64,000 bases of DNA, taken from positions 83,604,253 through 83,668,252 of the forward strand of contig NC_084836.1 in the NCBI RefSeq assembly GCF_033115175.1, given 5' to 3'. The translations under genes and the position numbers were made by a program. The DNA is from Lepus europaeus. Lineage: Eukaryota; Chordata; Mammalia; Lagomorpha; Leporidae. Position 1 is the stretch's first letter, and each line of letters begins with the position of its first letter. This document shows, piece by piece, positions 33,358 through 45,539 of this stretch. The notes under the pieces are model-generated. The model was not told the origin of the DNA. It saw only the letters and a list, made by a program, of their open reading frames with translations, and searched no databases.

Positions 33358-33585
33358 TTTGACCCACTGGTTCACTCCCCAGATGGCTGCAATGGCTAGA
33401 GCTGGGCCAGAGAGAAGCCAGGGGCTTCTTCCAGGTTTCCCATGTGGGTGGCAGGGGTCCAAGAACTTAGACCATCTTCTGCTGCTTTTCCCAGGCTGTT
33501 AGCAGGGAGCTAGATCAGAGGTGGAGCAAGTGGGACTCGAACTGGTGTCCATATGTCAGCTTTACCCGTTATGCCACAATGCCAG
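33212..33585 (-). mobile_element. CSINE with long GGGAGA/(GA)n tract
   Basis: The microsatellite at 33261-33353 comprises about six GGGAGA/GAGA units, then pure GA. Body and head follow, ending ccgttatgccacaatgccagcc. Confidence 0.9.
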
Positions 33586-34312
33586 CCAGAGACATTTTCA
33601 CCAGCTGCTTTGTGTGCTCAGTATAACTTTGAGTAAATGAATCAATGGATGGGTGAGCAAACTGAGGAGTTAACAGTGGAAGTAAATGTACTCCAGGGAG
33701 TTGGTGAGAGTCTAAGGAGAGGTTCTGCAGGACTGGGGATTAAAGGTAATGGTACTCGATGATTGCTTGAATATGGTGGAGCTACTCTGGAAGACTGACA
33801 GGTTAGAAATGCAGACGATCACTCCCAGGTCTGGGCTGGAAGTCCAGATGGATGCAGGAGGAAGGGCATGTTTGTAAAAGGAAGTAGGAGTAGCCAGTAA
33901 AATAAATAATCAGAGTATTAGTTAAGAGTTTTACAGCGCCTATTAGGTTCCAAGCACGGTTATGTATTATATATTTTATCTCACTTAATTCTCTATGGTA
34001 GATGATTTCTCTTATCATCATCATTTTTTAAAGCTGAAGAACATGCAGCTCATAGAAGTTAAACAATTGGCTAAACTCACACAGCTGGTAAGAGGCGGAG
34101 TCAAGACTTACATGTAGCTCTCTCTGATTCAGTTCAATAAACATAAGTTACTTGCTCACTGTCATATGATTTAATTGTGAGAATCAACTCCAACAGTCTA
34201 TATGGAAGTTTAGAACATACATAAATTAGATAGATCTTTGTACCGTGAAAAGCATTAAAACTGCACTGCTCCTGATATTATTTTGAGATTTTTAGAGCAA
34301 GAAGTTCATTTA
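33586..34312. other. Intergenic, no gene seen
   Basis: Includes a block at 33915-34130 (cctattaggttccaagcac, acagctggtaagaggcggag) that resembles the conserved core of an ancient MIR SINE, not defined well enough to annotate separately. Confidence 0.45.
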
Positions 34313-34325
34313 TTGTTTAACTTTT

Positions 34326-34648
34326 TTAAAAAAGATTTATTTTATTTATTTGAAAGAATTACAGAGAGAGGTAGAGACAGAGAGAGAGGTCTTACATCTT
34401 ATGGTTTACTCCCCAAATGACCCCAAAGACCAGAGCTGCTCTAATCCGAAGCCAGGAGCCAGGAGCTTCTTCCTGGTCTCCCACATGGGTGCAGGGGCCC
34501 AAGGACTTGGGCCATCTTCTACTGCTTTCCCAGGCCATAGCAGAGAGCTGGACCAAAAGTGGAGCAGCCGAGTTCTGAACCAGCACCCATATGGGATGCC
34601 AGCACTGCAGGCCGGTGCTTTAACTCACTGCACCACGGCGCTGGTCCC
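34326..34648 (-). mobile_element. CSINE, antisense
   Basis: Complete antisense copy with a near-duplication of attgtttaaYttt on both sides (34313-34325 and 34649-34661). Confidence 0.92.
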
Positions 34649-35330
34649 AATTGTTTAATTTTAATCCTTTATGCAACAGCCTTGACTCATTTCCTTTTTA
34701 CCTAAAATCCATAGACAGCTGAAAACTAAGAAGCAGTGCACCTGGGCGCTGTGCAGTTACATGCAATTGCCCCTTCGTGAGTGTTACTCCCTCCAGTTGT
34801 GCGATGTAGCAGCACCCAAATCCTTGTGTTTACATGTTTTAAAATTGTCATTCATCGTATTTATCACTCGCCAGTGAAGGAAAGGGAAGCCGATATTTCT
34901 ACGAAGAGGAAATGAAAAAAGTGAGGGCCTTGCCAACCATGGAAAAAAGAGCCTCCATTCTTTTAGAGAGGATATGATGAAAATGCCTCTGAACGGCACG
35001 AGACCGACACAGGCAAGGCAAGCTTTTTATGTTGCAAGGTTGGGGGGTTCAGTGCAGGTGGGGAAACAAAGAAGGAAAGGCCAAGGTTATTTTCATAAAT
35101 ATTGTCTTCACAGCAAGAACATTGACCTTTTCTCCAAGTTAAATCCTCTATAAACCTACAAATAGGCACCAGTCATTTCCCTTGAAATTGCCTATCAAAT
35201 CAACGAGCAGTCGAAAATAATGTCTAGGATTTTTCTTTTCCATTTATAGAAAGAACACCAATCTTGACTGGTGAGTTTTACAGAGCTTTCTTCTTCCCTC
35301 TTTCCATTCTTTCTCTCTCCTTTTTCTTTT
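34649..35330. other. Intergenic, no gene seen
   Basis: Unique-looking. ORFs of 68-71 codons on the minus strand are not recognisable. Confidence 0.45.
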
Positions 35331-35472
35331 TTTAAGGTTTATTTATTTATATTTGAAAGGCAGAGTTACAGAGAGGTCTGTTTCACCACTGGTTCACTCC
35401 CTAAATGGTTGCAGTCGCCGAAGCTGTGCTGATCTGAAGCCAGGAGGCACAAGGACTTGGACCATCTTCCAT
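35331..35472 (-). mobile_element. CSINE 3' half, left arm of a foldback pair
   Basis: An antisense tail and body (ttaaggtttatttatttata through gatctgaagccaggaggcac to cttggaccatcttcc). It then switches directly, without spacer, to a sense CSINE 3' part. Neither arm has a SINE head. Confidence 0.88.
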
Positions 35473-35733
35473 ATGGGTGCTGGTTCGAGTCCCAGCTGCT
35501 CCACTTCCTATCTAGCTCTCTACTATGGCCTGGAAAAGCAGTAGAAGATGGCCCAAATCCTTGGGCCCCTATACCCGCATGGGAGACCCAGAAAAAGCTC
35601 CTGACTCCTGGCTTTGGATCGGTGCAGCTCCAGCTGTTGCAGCCAATTGGGGAGTAAACCAGCGGATGGAAGACCTCTCTCTCTGTGTAACTCTGACTTT
35701 CAAATAAAAATAAATTAACCTTAAAAAAAAAAA
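35473..35733 (+). mobile_element. CSINE without head, right arm of a foldback pair
   Basis: Sense body (atatgggtgctggttcgagt through agtagaagatggcc to gactttcaaataaaaataaa and a 15-base A-run). It begins at the CCATATGGG core rather than at the head. Its 3' part is complementary to the left arm. Confidence 0.88.
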
Positions 35734-35854
35734 AAAACAAAACCTGTAGTTTTGCTTGACTTTTACATGCATATCAATGAAATCATATTGGGCTTTCCCT
35801 TTGGCATTGCTCTATTTTTTTTTTTTTTAATTTTGGCTTAATGTTTTGTGTTGA

Positions 35855-36005
35855 AGTTTTAGTCAGAAGCATTAGGCAAGAGAAAGGAAAAAAATTATAC
35901 ATGTTTGTAGATAATCCAGGGAAACCAAAAAAGACTCCAGCAAGAGATTATTAGCATTGGTGGGTGAATACAGCAAAGTTGCAGGATACAGAGTCAATCC
36001 ACAAA
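35855..36005 (+). mobile_element. Ancient L1 ORF2 (reverse transcriptase) fragment
   Basis: The translation at about 35957-36022 reads VGEYSKVAGYRVNPQKSVAF, matching the L1 ORF2 INEFSKVAGYKIN.QKS block. Upstream, gcattaggcaagagaaagga is the usual neighbour of that block. A CSINE2 inserted right after it. Confidence 0.7.
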
Positions 36006-36020
36006 AATCAGTAGCATTTT

Positions 36021-36368
36021 ATTTTATTTATTTATTTTTGACAGGCAGAGTGGACAGTGAGAGAGAGAGACAGAGAGAAAGGTCTTCCTTTTGCCATTGG
36101 TTCACCCTCCAATGGCTGCCGCGGCTGGCGCGCTGCAGCCAGCGCACTGCGCTGATCTGAAGCCAGGAGCCAGGTGCTTCTCCTGGTCTCCCATGGGGTG
36201 CAGGGCCCAAGGACTTGGGCCATCCTCCACTGCACTCCCGGGCCACAGCAGAGAGCTGGCCTGGAAGAGGAGCAACCGGGACAGAATCCGGCGCCCCAAC
36301 CGGGACTAGAACCCGGTGTGCCGGCGCTGCAAGGCAGAGGATTAGCCTATTGAGCCGAGGTGCCGGCC
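36021..36368 (-). mobile_element. Young CSINE2 with 15-bp target-site duplication
   Basis: Flanked by aatcagtagcatttt at 36006-36020 and 36369-36383. Near-consensus with ttttgacaggcagagtggac, gaatccggcgccccaaccgg and intact CpGs. Inserted into the L1 ORF2 remnant. Confidence 0.95.
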
Positions 36369-36383
36369 AATCAGTAGCATTTT

Positions 36384-37080
36384 CAATAGAATCTTGTTTA
36401 TTGTTTTTGCTGACTCTTGTCTTTTTGTGTGATTATTTATCATTGACTATGTGCTGGACATTGTACTTGGAAAAGTATTTGTATAAATAATTTTCAGTAA
36501 TGAATCATTGTTTCCTCCAAAGAAGACTTTCCATGGATTTTTTTCCTTGGTATCTAAGAGCACTAGCCATCAGGGATAACTAATGTAAAGTTAATCTAGA
36601 ATTAGGGTTTGTAATTTTCTGGGTTACTCATCAGAGCTGCAGTTGGTCTGTGGTCTGTGGAAGGGCTGATCCACGTTCATTTCACTTGACTGCTAGAATC
36701 TTAGTCCAGTATGGGGGGTGTGGTTTACCTTGACAGGCCCTGGGTGCAGGTGGGTGTTCTGCTTGCCTGGGAAGGTTGTCAAAAGTGCCAGTCGGATGAC
36801 CAGCCCTGTCTTTAGGATTGGCAGTCGTCCTCAGGATGGGAGTGTCCTGGCGTGCCAGGCTCACCTCATTGGACTCTTTCTTTCCTGGTTCTTGGTCCAG
36901 TAATTCCTCAACCTTCCCTTAGTTTTTTGGTCCTTTTTAAGATGCTTTATGTATTGTTTTCCTATTTTTCCAGTTTAGGCAATGCATTATCCAGCCATTC
37001 CTTACTAGAAGTTGGAATCTTTGTAATTTACACACTTAATTTTAAAGGGGGCGAATTTTAAATCAGTTTTCATTAAAGAA
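36384..37080 (-). mobile_element. Possible ancient L1M untranslated-region fragment
   Basis: Blocks such as tgactgctagaatcttagtc, cttgcctgggaaggttgtca, gtcctcaggatgggagtgtc and caggctcacctcattggact resemble a conserved, widely repeated old L1 UTR sequence. Identity and strand are from memory of the pattern only. Confidence 0.4.
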
Positions 37081-37339
37081 ACAGTATTTAAAGAAATTTT
37101 GAAAGTCATTCTGATAGGAATAAGGCTCTTCCCCAACAGAATATTTTGTAATTTTTAACCATTTTCTAGTTCCTCTGCCTATTCTAGGTTTCCAATTTTT
37201 TATTTTTATAAAAATAAATACAATTTTATTTATTTTTATAAATAATCACACAAAAAGACAAGAGTCAGTATGAACTCTTATCTTTTTTCTAGTAAGTTGA
37301 CATCAACCTAGCTAGAACTATTTTAAAATTTATTTTTAG

Positions 37340-37612
37340 GGGGCTGGCATTGTGATGTAGCAGGTAAAGCTGCCACCTCTAGGGCCAATGTCCCGTGTGA
37401 GTACCAGTTTGTGTCCCAGCTGCTCCACTTCCCATCCATCTCCCCATTAACAGCCTGGAAAAGCAGCAGAAGATGGCCCAGGTGTTTGGGCCCCTCCCAT
37501 CCATGTGGGAGACCTGGATGAACCTCCTGGCTCCTGTGGCCATCTGGGGAGTGAATCAGTAGTGGGAGATTCCCTCTCTCTCTCTCTGTAACTCTTTCAA
37601 ATAAATAGTCTT
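37340..37612 (+). mobile_element. CSINE with perfect 15-bp target-site duplication
   Basis: Flanked by aaaatttatttttag at 37325-37339 and 37613-37627. The body is shortened near the 3' end and the tail is short (aataaatagtctt). Confidence 0.94.
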
Positions 37613-37854
37613 AAAATTTATTTTTAGCATAAATACAGAAGATATCAAGCTCTATACCTGCACTATGTTTGTGGATTTTACCCCCTTGCTTTGTGATGAA
37701 TTAAAGGGAAGAATTGGTTCTGTTAAGCTATTCATCTCACTCTAAGTAATACAAACAACACTGAATTTTGCTCTTTGATGTATATTACAACAGAATTAAA
37801 GCAAAGTGAACCTGAGGCCTCGGGTGAATAAAAAAACATAGGTAGGATTTCAGT

Positions 37855-38188
37855 ACTGCCATTACAGTGCAACAGGTTAAACCAATGCTTGTGGTGCAGG
37901 CATCCCAGATTAGAGTGCTGCTTCAAGCCCTGGCTGTTCTGTCTGTGATCTAGCCTCCTACTAATGTGCCTGGGAGGTAGTGGAAGCTAACTCTGGGCCT
38001 TGGATCCCTTGGGTTTTCCACGTGGGAGATGAGGATGGAGTTCCTGGCTCCTTGCTTCAGCTTAACTGCTACCTGGCTGTTGTGGCCACTGTGAGGGGGG
38101 TGGTGAATCAAGAGATGGAAAATTGCTCTTTGTCTCTCTCTGTCCCTTTACATTTCAAATAAATAAAGAAATACATCTTTTTTAAAAA
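37855..38188 (+). mobile_element. Old CSINE, sense
   Basis: Diverged head (actgccattacagtgcaacagg), body, and aaataaataaagaaatacatc tail. Confidence 0.85.
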
Positions 38189-38419
38189 ATCATGGGGACC
38201 TACATATATATTAGCACTGCTTTTAATAGTTTCAGGATGTTTAATGAAAGACCAAAAGACTTCTCAACATTTGAACAGAAAACTGAGATAACAAGTGAAG
38301 CAAAACCTGACTCTCAAGGGGGAATATAACACGAGAGGTGGATTTCAGATTTTTCTGGGTACTTGTCTTTGATGTAGCTGGATGAAAAGCATCAGACGTG
38401 TCAGATCAGCAAAACTGAA

Positions 38420-38558
38420 CATCATGTTGAAAGAGATACAAATAGAATTAACAGATAAGTTTATTTTGGTACAAAAATGTGATCTATGCACAATTCTTTT
38501 CCATCAGACCTATTTTTTATGAACTTTTTGAAGGACCCTTGTATATTCATTAATTTGG
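38420..38558 (+). repeat. Mariner-like palindromic MITE
   Basis: Interior agataagtttattttggtac and right end tatgaactttttgaaggacc match the family seen at 13.2, 21.1, 28.2 and 60.4 kb. The left terminus is decayed. Confidence 0.55.
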
Positions 38559-39403
38559 CTCATGTAAAAAAAGTTAAATGAGATCACACAGCCGAGAGCT
38601 ACACAGCTGAGAAATGTCACAACGATGGGGTGAAAAGGACACAACGAACGTGAGTTTTGTTCTCTCTCCTCGTTACGCGCTCTAAATTCATCTTTCCCTC
38701 TACTTTACCCTGGGGATCAATGGTCTTCGGTATATAATGGAAAAAGCTAGCAAATGAAGGTTTCCCCCTCACTTTGGGCCTTTAATGCATCCAGACTGAA
38801 CCAATGTCGTGGCTTGAAGTGCCAATTTGCTGGTAATAGAGTCCTTATGGCTTTTGCTGTGTGTGTTACGCAACCAAATCAAGGGCCAAGCAACTGTGGG
38901 AGCTTTAAGACTTCAATCGTTAAACAGGCATAAAAATGCGCAGGAACTGTCCTGGTCAGACAAATAAGCAGCAGCTATGGTTAACAGAAAGCAGTGAGAT
39001 TCAAAGTCAGAAAATACCCCCGCTTGGGAATGCTTCTCAGGGTGATTATCAGCAAATTGTCCCATTGATCAGCAGCCTTCACAAATGCTCGGGCTGAACC
39101 TACCAACGCAACGTGCCCAGGACGGTGCTGTGTAAGGCTGTGATCCAGGCCCTGGCACTCGGAAGCTTGCCAGTGAGCCGTGGAGCATAACGTAGGCTCT
39201 GCAACATATGGCCTGCCTTCAGTTCTGTGTTCTTCCACTTCATAGCCAGGAAGCTCTGGACAAATCGTCTTCCGTGAGCAGCAGTTTTCTTATCTATAAT
39301 GTGGAGAAGAGCCCTACCTTCCAGGGCTACTTTCAGGAACTACTGCAAAAAGATTAGGATACGGCCTGGTCTGAGACAATAACTTCTGCTGTCACTGAGG
39401 TGT
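38559..39403. other. Intergenic, no gene seen
   Basis: Unique-looking sequence with scattered CpGs around 38640-38690. An 85-codon minus ORF (38981-39238) has no recognisable domain. Confidence 0.45.
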
Positions 39404-39416
39404 TGCCATTGTTCTT

Positions 39417-39731
39417 CTTTTTTTTTTTTTTTTGACAGGCAGAGTTAGTGAGAGAGAGAGACAGTGAGAAAGGTCTTCCTTCTGTTGTTTCACCCCCCAA
39501 GTGGCCACTACGCCTGGCACGTTGCGCCAATCTGAAGCCAGGAGCCAAGTGCTTCCTCCTGGTCTCCCATGCGGGTGCAGGGCCCAAGCACTTGGGCCAT
39601 CCTCCACTGCACTCCCGGGCCACAGCAGAGAGCTGGACTGGAAGAGGAGCAACTGGGACAGAACCAGTGCCCCAACCGGGACTAGAACCCTGTGTGCTGG
39701 TGCCACCAGGTGGAGGATTAGCCTAGTGAGC
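39417..39731 (-). mobile_element. CSINE2-type with 13-bp target-site duplication
   Basis: Flanked by tgccattgYtctt at 39404-39416 and 39732-39744. It has a poly-T(17)-gacaggcagagttagtgag end and a gtggaggattagcctagtga head. Confidence 0.93.
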
Positions 39732-39787
39732 TGCCATTGCTCTTATTAAGATACTTGCACCGGAAATAGAATGATCAAAATAAGACA

Positions 39788-40136
39788 ATGGGGGCATAAG
39801 CAATTAAGACCGTGTTAGGGTGCCCATGTCCCATACTGGAGTGCCTGGGTTCAATATTCAGCTCTGCTCTTGACAACGTTTTCCTGATAATGCAGACTCT
39901 GGGAGGCAGGAACGACTGCTCCGGGAATTGGATTTCTGTTACCCCTATAGGAGAGAGGGAGTGAATTTGCTACTCCTGGCTTCAGCCTTGCCTAGCACTG
40001 ACTGGTGCAAGCATTTGGGGACTGGGTGATGGGAGATGGGAGATGGGAGATTGGAAATGGGAGATGGAGCTCTATCTTTCTGTTTGTCTTTCCATGCTTG
40101 TTTCTCAAGTAAACAAGCACATAAATTTTAAAAAGA
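39788..40136 (+). mobile_element. Very old CSINE with GATGGGA tandem patch
   Basis: A recognisable but weak SINE body (ctcctggcttcagccttgcc). A short heptamer tandem array (gatgggagatgggagatggg) lies at 40028-40070 near its 3' end. Confidence 0.7.
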
Positions 40137-40202
40137 ACACAATAAATTATGTGACCAATGAGAAGTACACAGGAAAGATGCTGCTTAAGAATCCAGCCAT
40201 TC

Positions 40203-40497
40203 TTTTTAAAAATATTTACATATTTATTCGAGAGGTAGAGTTATAGACAGAGAGAGGGAAAGACTGAGAGAGAGGTCTTCCAACCACTGGTTCACTCCCC
40301 AAATGGCCACAATGGCAGAAGTCAGGCAGATCTGAAGCCAGGAGCTAGGAGCTTCTTCTGGATTTCCCAATTGGGTGCAGGGGCCCAAGCACTTGAGCCA
40401 TTTTCCACTGCTTTCCCAGGCCAGATTCAGCAGAGAGCTGGATCGGAAGTGGAGCATCCAGGACTTGAACCAGCACCCATATGGGCTGCTGAGGCTT
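40203..40497 (-). mobile_element. CSINE, antisense, head lost
   Basis: Complete from the tail complement to cacccatatgggctgctgag. The last ~30 bases of head are missing. Confidence 0.87.
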
Positions 40498-41220
40498 CAT
40501 GAATGTGACATCACTTTTCCAGGAAACTCTTTCTTAAGAAGTTGCAAATAACCTGGATCAATCATTCCAGAAATTTCCTGAAAAACCCATCAGCTCACCA
40601 ATAGAATGTACCACATGACAGCTTACCCAGACGTCCTTGAATCCTTCATCATCAATTACTTCGTTAGCCTGCCTATCCACCAATGCTAAACTATCATGTC
40701 ATGATATTTACCTATTAATACCAAGTCTACAACTCCCATTGAAAATCTCATCTCAAACCAGACTTCAGAATCTTGTAAGTATTTACACTTTGCCAGTGTC
40801 CTCTGAAATGCTACCAAGACTTTCAAAGTAACACATTTCCTTTCTACAAAGAGTAGGCTCAGCTTTGTCTTATCAACAAGTTGTTTTGAAGACATTTTCA
40901 GCAACTGGTATTTAACATAATGGAAGAGAAAATAGGGAGAGAAGAAGATATTTTCTTGTATCCTTAACAACTGACAGGGTGCCTTATTCCTAGGAAGTGC
41001 TCAATAATGACTGAATAAACATCTGAAATGACTGATCACATGAATGCTATCTTCAGAATGCCCCATCTCCAGATGAATTTAATGTGATTTGAGAGTTATT
41101 TCAAATATTAAAATACAATTAATATTATAAAATATAATGTTTATTGAGTACTTATTATGGGTCATGAACAGTTCAAATTTCCTCTTACAGGATATTTTTA
41201 AAAATCTTTGAAAAATAAAA
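40498..41220. other. Intergenic, no gene seen
   Basis: AT-rich unique-looking sequence. The stretch at 40930-41040 (cttattcctaggaagtgctc aataa...tgaataaac) is MIR-like but too weak to annotate. Confidence 0.4.
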
Positions 41221-41545
41221 GGGGGGGCCGGTGCTGTGGTGTAGCAGGTAAAGCCACCACCTGTGGTGCCAGTGTCCCATGTGGGTGCTGGTTCAAGCCG
41301 TGGTTGCTCCACTTCCGATCCAGCTCCCTGCTGTGGCCTTGGAAAGCAATAGAAGGTGGCCCAAGTTCTTGGACCCCTGCACCTGTGTGGGAGACTGGAG
41401 GAAGTGCATGGCTCCTGGCTTCGGATCAGTGCATCTCTGGCCGTTGTGACAATCTGGGGAGTGAACCAGTGGATGGAAGACTTGTCTTTCTCTTTCTGCC
41501 TCTCTGTAATTATGCCTTTCAAATGAACAAACAAATCTTTAAAAA
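41221..41545 (+). mobile_element. CSINE, sense
   Basis: Complete from gggggccggtgctgtggtg to caaatgaacaaacaaatc. Confidence 0.9.
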
Positions 41546-41939
41546 ATGTTTTTTGAAAAAAGGTAAAAATGATAATCCTTATATAGATAAAAGTGAGTAC
41601 CAGTTCAAAGGAGAATTCAAAGTATTTTATATTTATAGTTAGATAAGCAATGCTGAAATAAAGTTAAATGAGATACTGGTGCATATACATGGGCTATAAT
41701 CAACTGCATTCCATTCGACTCAATTTGTATTTCAGGGGTGGGAATGATTTGCATTGTTGTCAGTCTTCTACAACTTCTGAGTTATGAAGTATCTCAGTAT
41801 CTCAGTAGAGACAATGAGAGGTGGACATAACCCAGGTGGATGAAGGATTCAGGCCTCTGATATCCTTTCTTTTATTCCCCCATCTTAAAACTGTACACTA
41901 AGTATTCACAAGAAGCATTCATGCTAAGAAAAAAAAGTT

Positions 41940-42259
41940 GGGGCTGGCGCTGTGGTGCAGGGGGTTAAAGCCCTGGCCTGAAGCGCCAGCATCCCATATG
42001 GGCACTGGTTCTAGTCCAGGCTGCTCCTCCTCTGATCCAGCTCTCTGCTATGGCCTGGGAGAGCAGTAGAAGATGGCCCAAGTCCTTGGGCCCCTGCACC
42101 CATGTGGGAGACCCGGAAGAAGCTCCTGGTTCCTGACTTTGGATTGGAGCAGCTCTGGCCGTTGTGGCCATCTGGGAAGTGACCAGCAGATGGAAGATCT
42201 CTCTCTGTCTCTACCTCTCCCTGTAACTCTGTCTTTCAAATAAATCTTAAAAAAAAAAA
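41940..42259 (+). mobile_element. CSINE, sense
   Basis: Complete and well preserved: ggggctggcgctgtggtgca through cctgtaactctgtctttcaa with a short poly-A. Confidence 0.92.
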
Positions 42260-42319
42260 AAGTCAACAAAAACACCTCACAGGCAGAAGAAACTTGATTA
42301 ATCAGATTAAAGGTATATA

Positions 42320-42636
42320 TTTTTTTAAAAGATTTATTTATTTATTCAAAAAGCAGAGTTATGCAGAGAGAGAACAAGAGGCAGAGAGAGGTCTTCCATC
42401 CCCAATTGGCCATAGTGGATGGAGCTGCGCTGATTTGAAGCCAGGAGCCAGGAGCTTCTTCCAGGTCTCCCATGCGGGTGCAGGGGCCCAAGGACTTGGG
42501 CCATCTTCCACTGCTTTCCCAGGTCATAGCAGAGACCTGGATCAGAAGTAGGGCAGCTCGGACTCAAATTGGCACCCATATGGGATGCAGGCTCTGCAGG
42601 CGGCAGCTTTACCTGTTACACCACAGCTCCGGCTCC
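42320..42636 (-). mobile_element. CSINE, antisense, facing the copy at 41940
   Basis: Complete antisense copy only 60 bases from the preceding sense SINE, tail to tail. The GA segment is short and interrupted. Confidence 0.92.
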
Positions 42637-43919
42637 GAGGTATCTATTCTAAAAAACTGTAGCAAACATCAGCTTGTCTAGGGACAGATTGAAATTTCCC
42701 TTTGAGATGAGAACCAAAACAGGGCTGGCCACTGCTGCTGCTTTCATTTACTATTGCAATGGAATGCTTAGCAAGTGCAATAAGGCAAAAAGAAGGAATA
42801 AGAGGCAAATAAAAAGGGATGAACTTGTGATACGTGAAACAGCTTGCAGGTAACTGAAACACACTATGCTAAGTGCAAGAGCTAGATTAGAAGGCTGCAT
42901 CACATAGGATTCCACTCATGTGCCACTCTGGAAAAAGCAAAAACAGAGGGACAGAAATCTCACAGCAGCAGTGTTGATCCCCAGGGAAAGGAGTGGAGTA
43001 CGGAGGGGAAAAGGGAAGTTCTGTGATCATGAAACTTGATGTTGATCGTGGTGGTGGCTAGGCAATAACATGCATTTGCCAAAATTTATAAGATTGTTCC
43101 CCCAAAGATGAATTTCACTGTTTTTAAATTATTTCTTGGGAAATCTGACTCCAAGCAAGGGTCTAAGCTGGCATATAGGTGAGTGCTCTGTGAAGCAGAG
43201 TGAAGGAGAAATGTATGCTTTGGGCAGGTGTAGAGTTAATAGGATATTATGGAAGTAGGGGTGGGAAGTGGGAAGAAAGTGGGAAGTTAGACGCCATCAA
43301 GGTCTGAATAGTCCAGTCCACGCGACACTGTGGTTCGGAGAGACAGGGAAGCGAACCTGACACAAAAACATCCTGTGAAATCACAAATGTGGGAGACATC
43401 CTTTCCAAAAAAAGATGATTCTTAGCTGAGAGAACAAAGAGAAATGGAGCAGAGTGGAAACTTGAAAAGGTACTGGTGAGATAAATTCTTTATTATGGTT
43501 ATTTTCTATTAAAATTTCTAAAAAATCATTTTTATTGGTAAAGGCAGCTCGAGGTAGGTTCTAGAACATGGAGTAAGTGCAAGATGGATTTTAATAAATC
43601 ATCTCAGTTTAGTTAAATACTAAGCAATTTAAAAGAAAACACTTACCCTTACATGGAAGGGAATTCTGAGTACTGCATAATTTTTATTATATGATCACAA
43701 ATTCCTAGAGATCGCAAGGAATGCCAGTTAGTGGCTGGATAGCCTTAGACTGAGGAATGCATAAGCATTACATCAAAGGAAGAAAGCATCAAGATGAACG
43801 AATTTGGCTCAAACTTGAAATTGTTGAAAGTTCAATACCAAAAAAGAAGAAACAGAATCTTTTTTATGTTATATGAGAGATAGAGGTCATTGATAATCTT
43901 ATTTATTATTTACTTAAAA
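42637..43919. other. Intergenic, no gene seen
   Basis: About 1.3 kb of unique-looking sequence. No recognisable repeat or coding signal. Confidence 0.45.
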
Positions 43920-44740
43920 TTGACAGACAACATTGTATGTTTCCATTGTGTATGAGTTTTTCAACTACTTTTTGACGTATAGTTGTCATACAGCAAGCTA
44001 TTCCAAGTGTGCCATTTCATGTATTTTGACACAAATGTATGCAATGAAGCTATCATCAGAATCAAGAAAGTGAGCATTTTCATCAATGCCAACCATTTCC
44101 TCACACCCCTTTGCAATCTCTTCTTCCCTTCCTGGGTAGCTACCCATCTGCTTTCTGTCACTACAGATGTTTTCATTTTCTGGAAACTTATATAAATAGA
44201 GTAGTACAATATGTATTGATTTGTATCTGGTTTCTTTCATTCAGTGTAATTATTTTAAGTTTTATCTGTGTTGTTGCATGTATCAATAATTCTTTTTTAT
44301 TGTTGTATTTTTTCATTAAATGCTTGATATCATTCATCAGAGAGGCCATCTGGGCCTGGAGTTAGATTTGTGGGAACAGTTTTTAATATGAACTTAATTT
44401 GTTTAATAGACATAGAGTTATTTAGGGTATCTGTTTCTCTTTGAGTGAGATTTAGTATGTATCTTTCAAGGAATTTGCCCATTTCAACTAATTTTTCAAT
44501 TTTTGGTATGACGTTTTTCACAACATTTGTTACATTCTTATAAAAAGAAGGTAAGATTTTAAGAAATCTTAAAAAGCTATCTTAGTATTTTAGTATCTAT
44601 AGTATTGTCACATCATTTAATTGTGAGGTAATCCAATTTATTGATCTTATAAATGAACTGACTTTTGGTTTTGCTGATTGTCTGTGTTCCTTTGGCTTTC
44701 AATATCTGATTATTTTTCTCAGTATCATTCTGTTATTTCT
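43920..44740 (-). mobile_element. Ancient L1M, ORF2 part, interrupted at 44740
   Basis: The minus-strand translation at 44521-44330 gives EMGKFLERYILNLTQRE and PTNLTPGPDGLSDE, the L1 reverse-transcriptase start region (normally ending SPGPDGF). Below it, ttcattcagtgtaatta and tgttgcatgtatcaataatt are typical old L1 sequence. The element resumes at 51256 on the far side of the composite L1. Confidence 0.75.
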
Positions 44741-45539
44741 TTTTTTTAACTTTTATTTAATGAATGTAAATTTCCAATGTACAGCTTATGGATTACAATG
44801 GCTTCCCCCTTCCATAACTTCCCTCCCACCCGCAACCCTCCCCTCTCCCATTCCCTCTCCCGTTCCATTCACATCAAGATTCATTTTCAATTCTCTTTAT
44901 ATATGAAAGATCAATTTTGTATATATTAAGTAAAGATTTCAACAGTTTGCACCCACATAGAAACACAAAGTGAAATATACTGTTTGAGTACTAGTTATAG
45001 CATTAAATCAAAATGTACAGCACATTAAGGACAGAGATCCCACATGAGAAGCAAGTGCACAGTGACTCCTGTTGTTGACCCAACAAATTGACACTCTAGT
45101 TTATGGCACCAGTAACCACACTAGGCTCTTGTCATGAGTTGCCTAGGCTATGGAAGCCTTCCAAGTTTGCCGACTCTGATCATATTTAGACAAGGTCATA
45201 AAAGACAGGGTGAGGATAGTAACCAATGATCCTAAGAGTGGCATTTACCAGGTCTGAACAATTATACAGCATTAAGTGGGGAAGAGGACCATCAGTACAC
45301 ACACGTTGGGAGTAGAGCCATTGGTGGTAGAGTAGAGGTTATGATTACAAAGGAATGAGGCCCAAGTGCGCTAGACAGGGTCTAGAACAAAGGACAGAGT
45401 CATTATTAGAGGAGCTAAGAAAGGTGCTGTCTAAGTTACAATTAAGTTTTCTGATTTAGAGGCAAATAGAACCTGACAGAAGGGGCCTGGTAATAATCTG
45501 GTTGGCTTTAGGCCTTGTAAATTAAGAGGCCAAGAACTA

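Noticed and set aside
33915..34130. MIR-like core sequence
   Set aside because: Only a short resemblance to the conserved MIR core. Too weak to annotate without alignment.
34350..34658. Recurrent ORFs of 60-140 codons with GARSFFLVSHMGAGAQGLGPSS-like sequence, here and at many sites, looking like a protein family
   Set aside because: They are translations of the CSINE body in several frames. The apparent conservation is that of the repeat.
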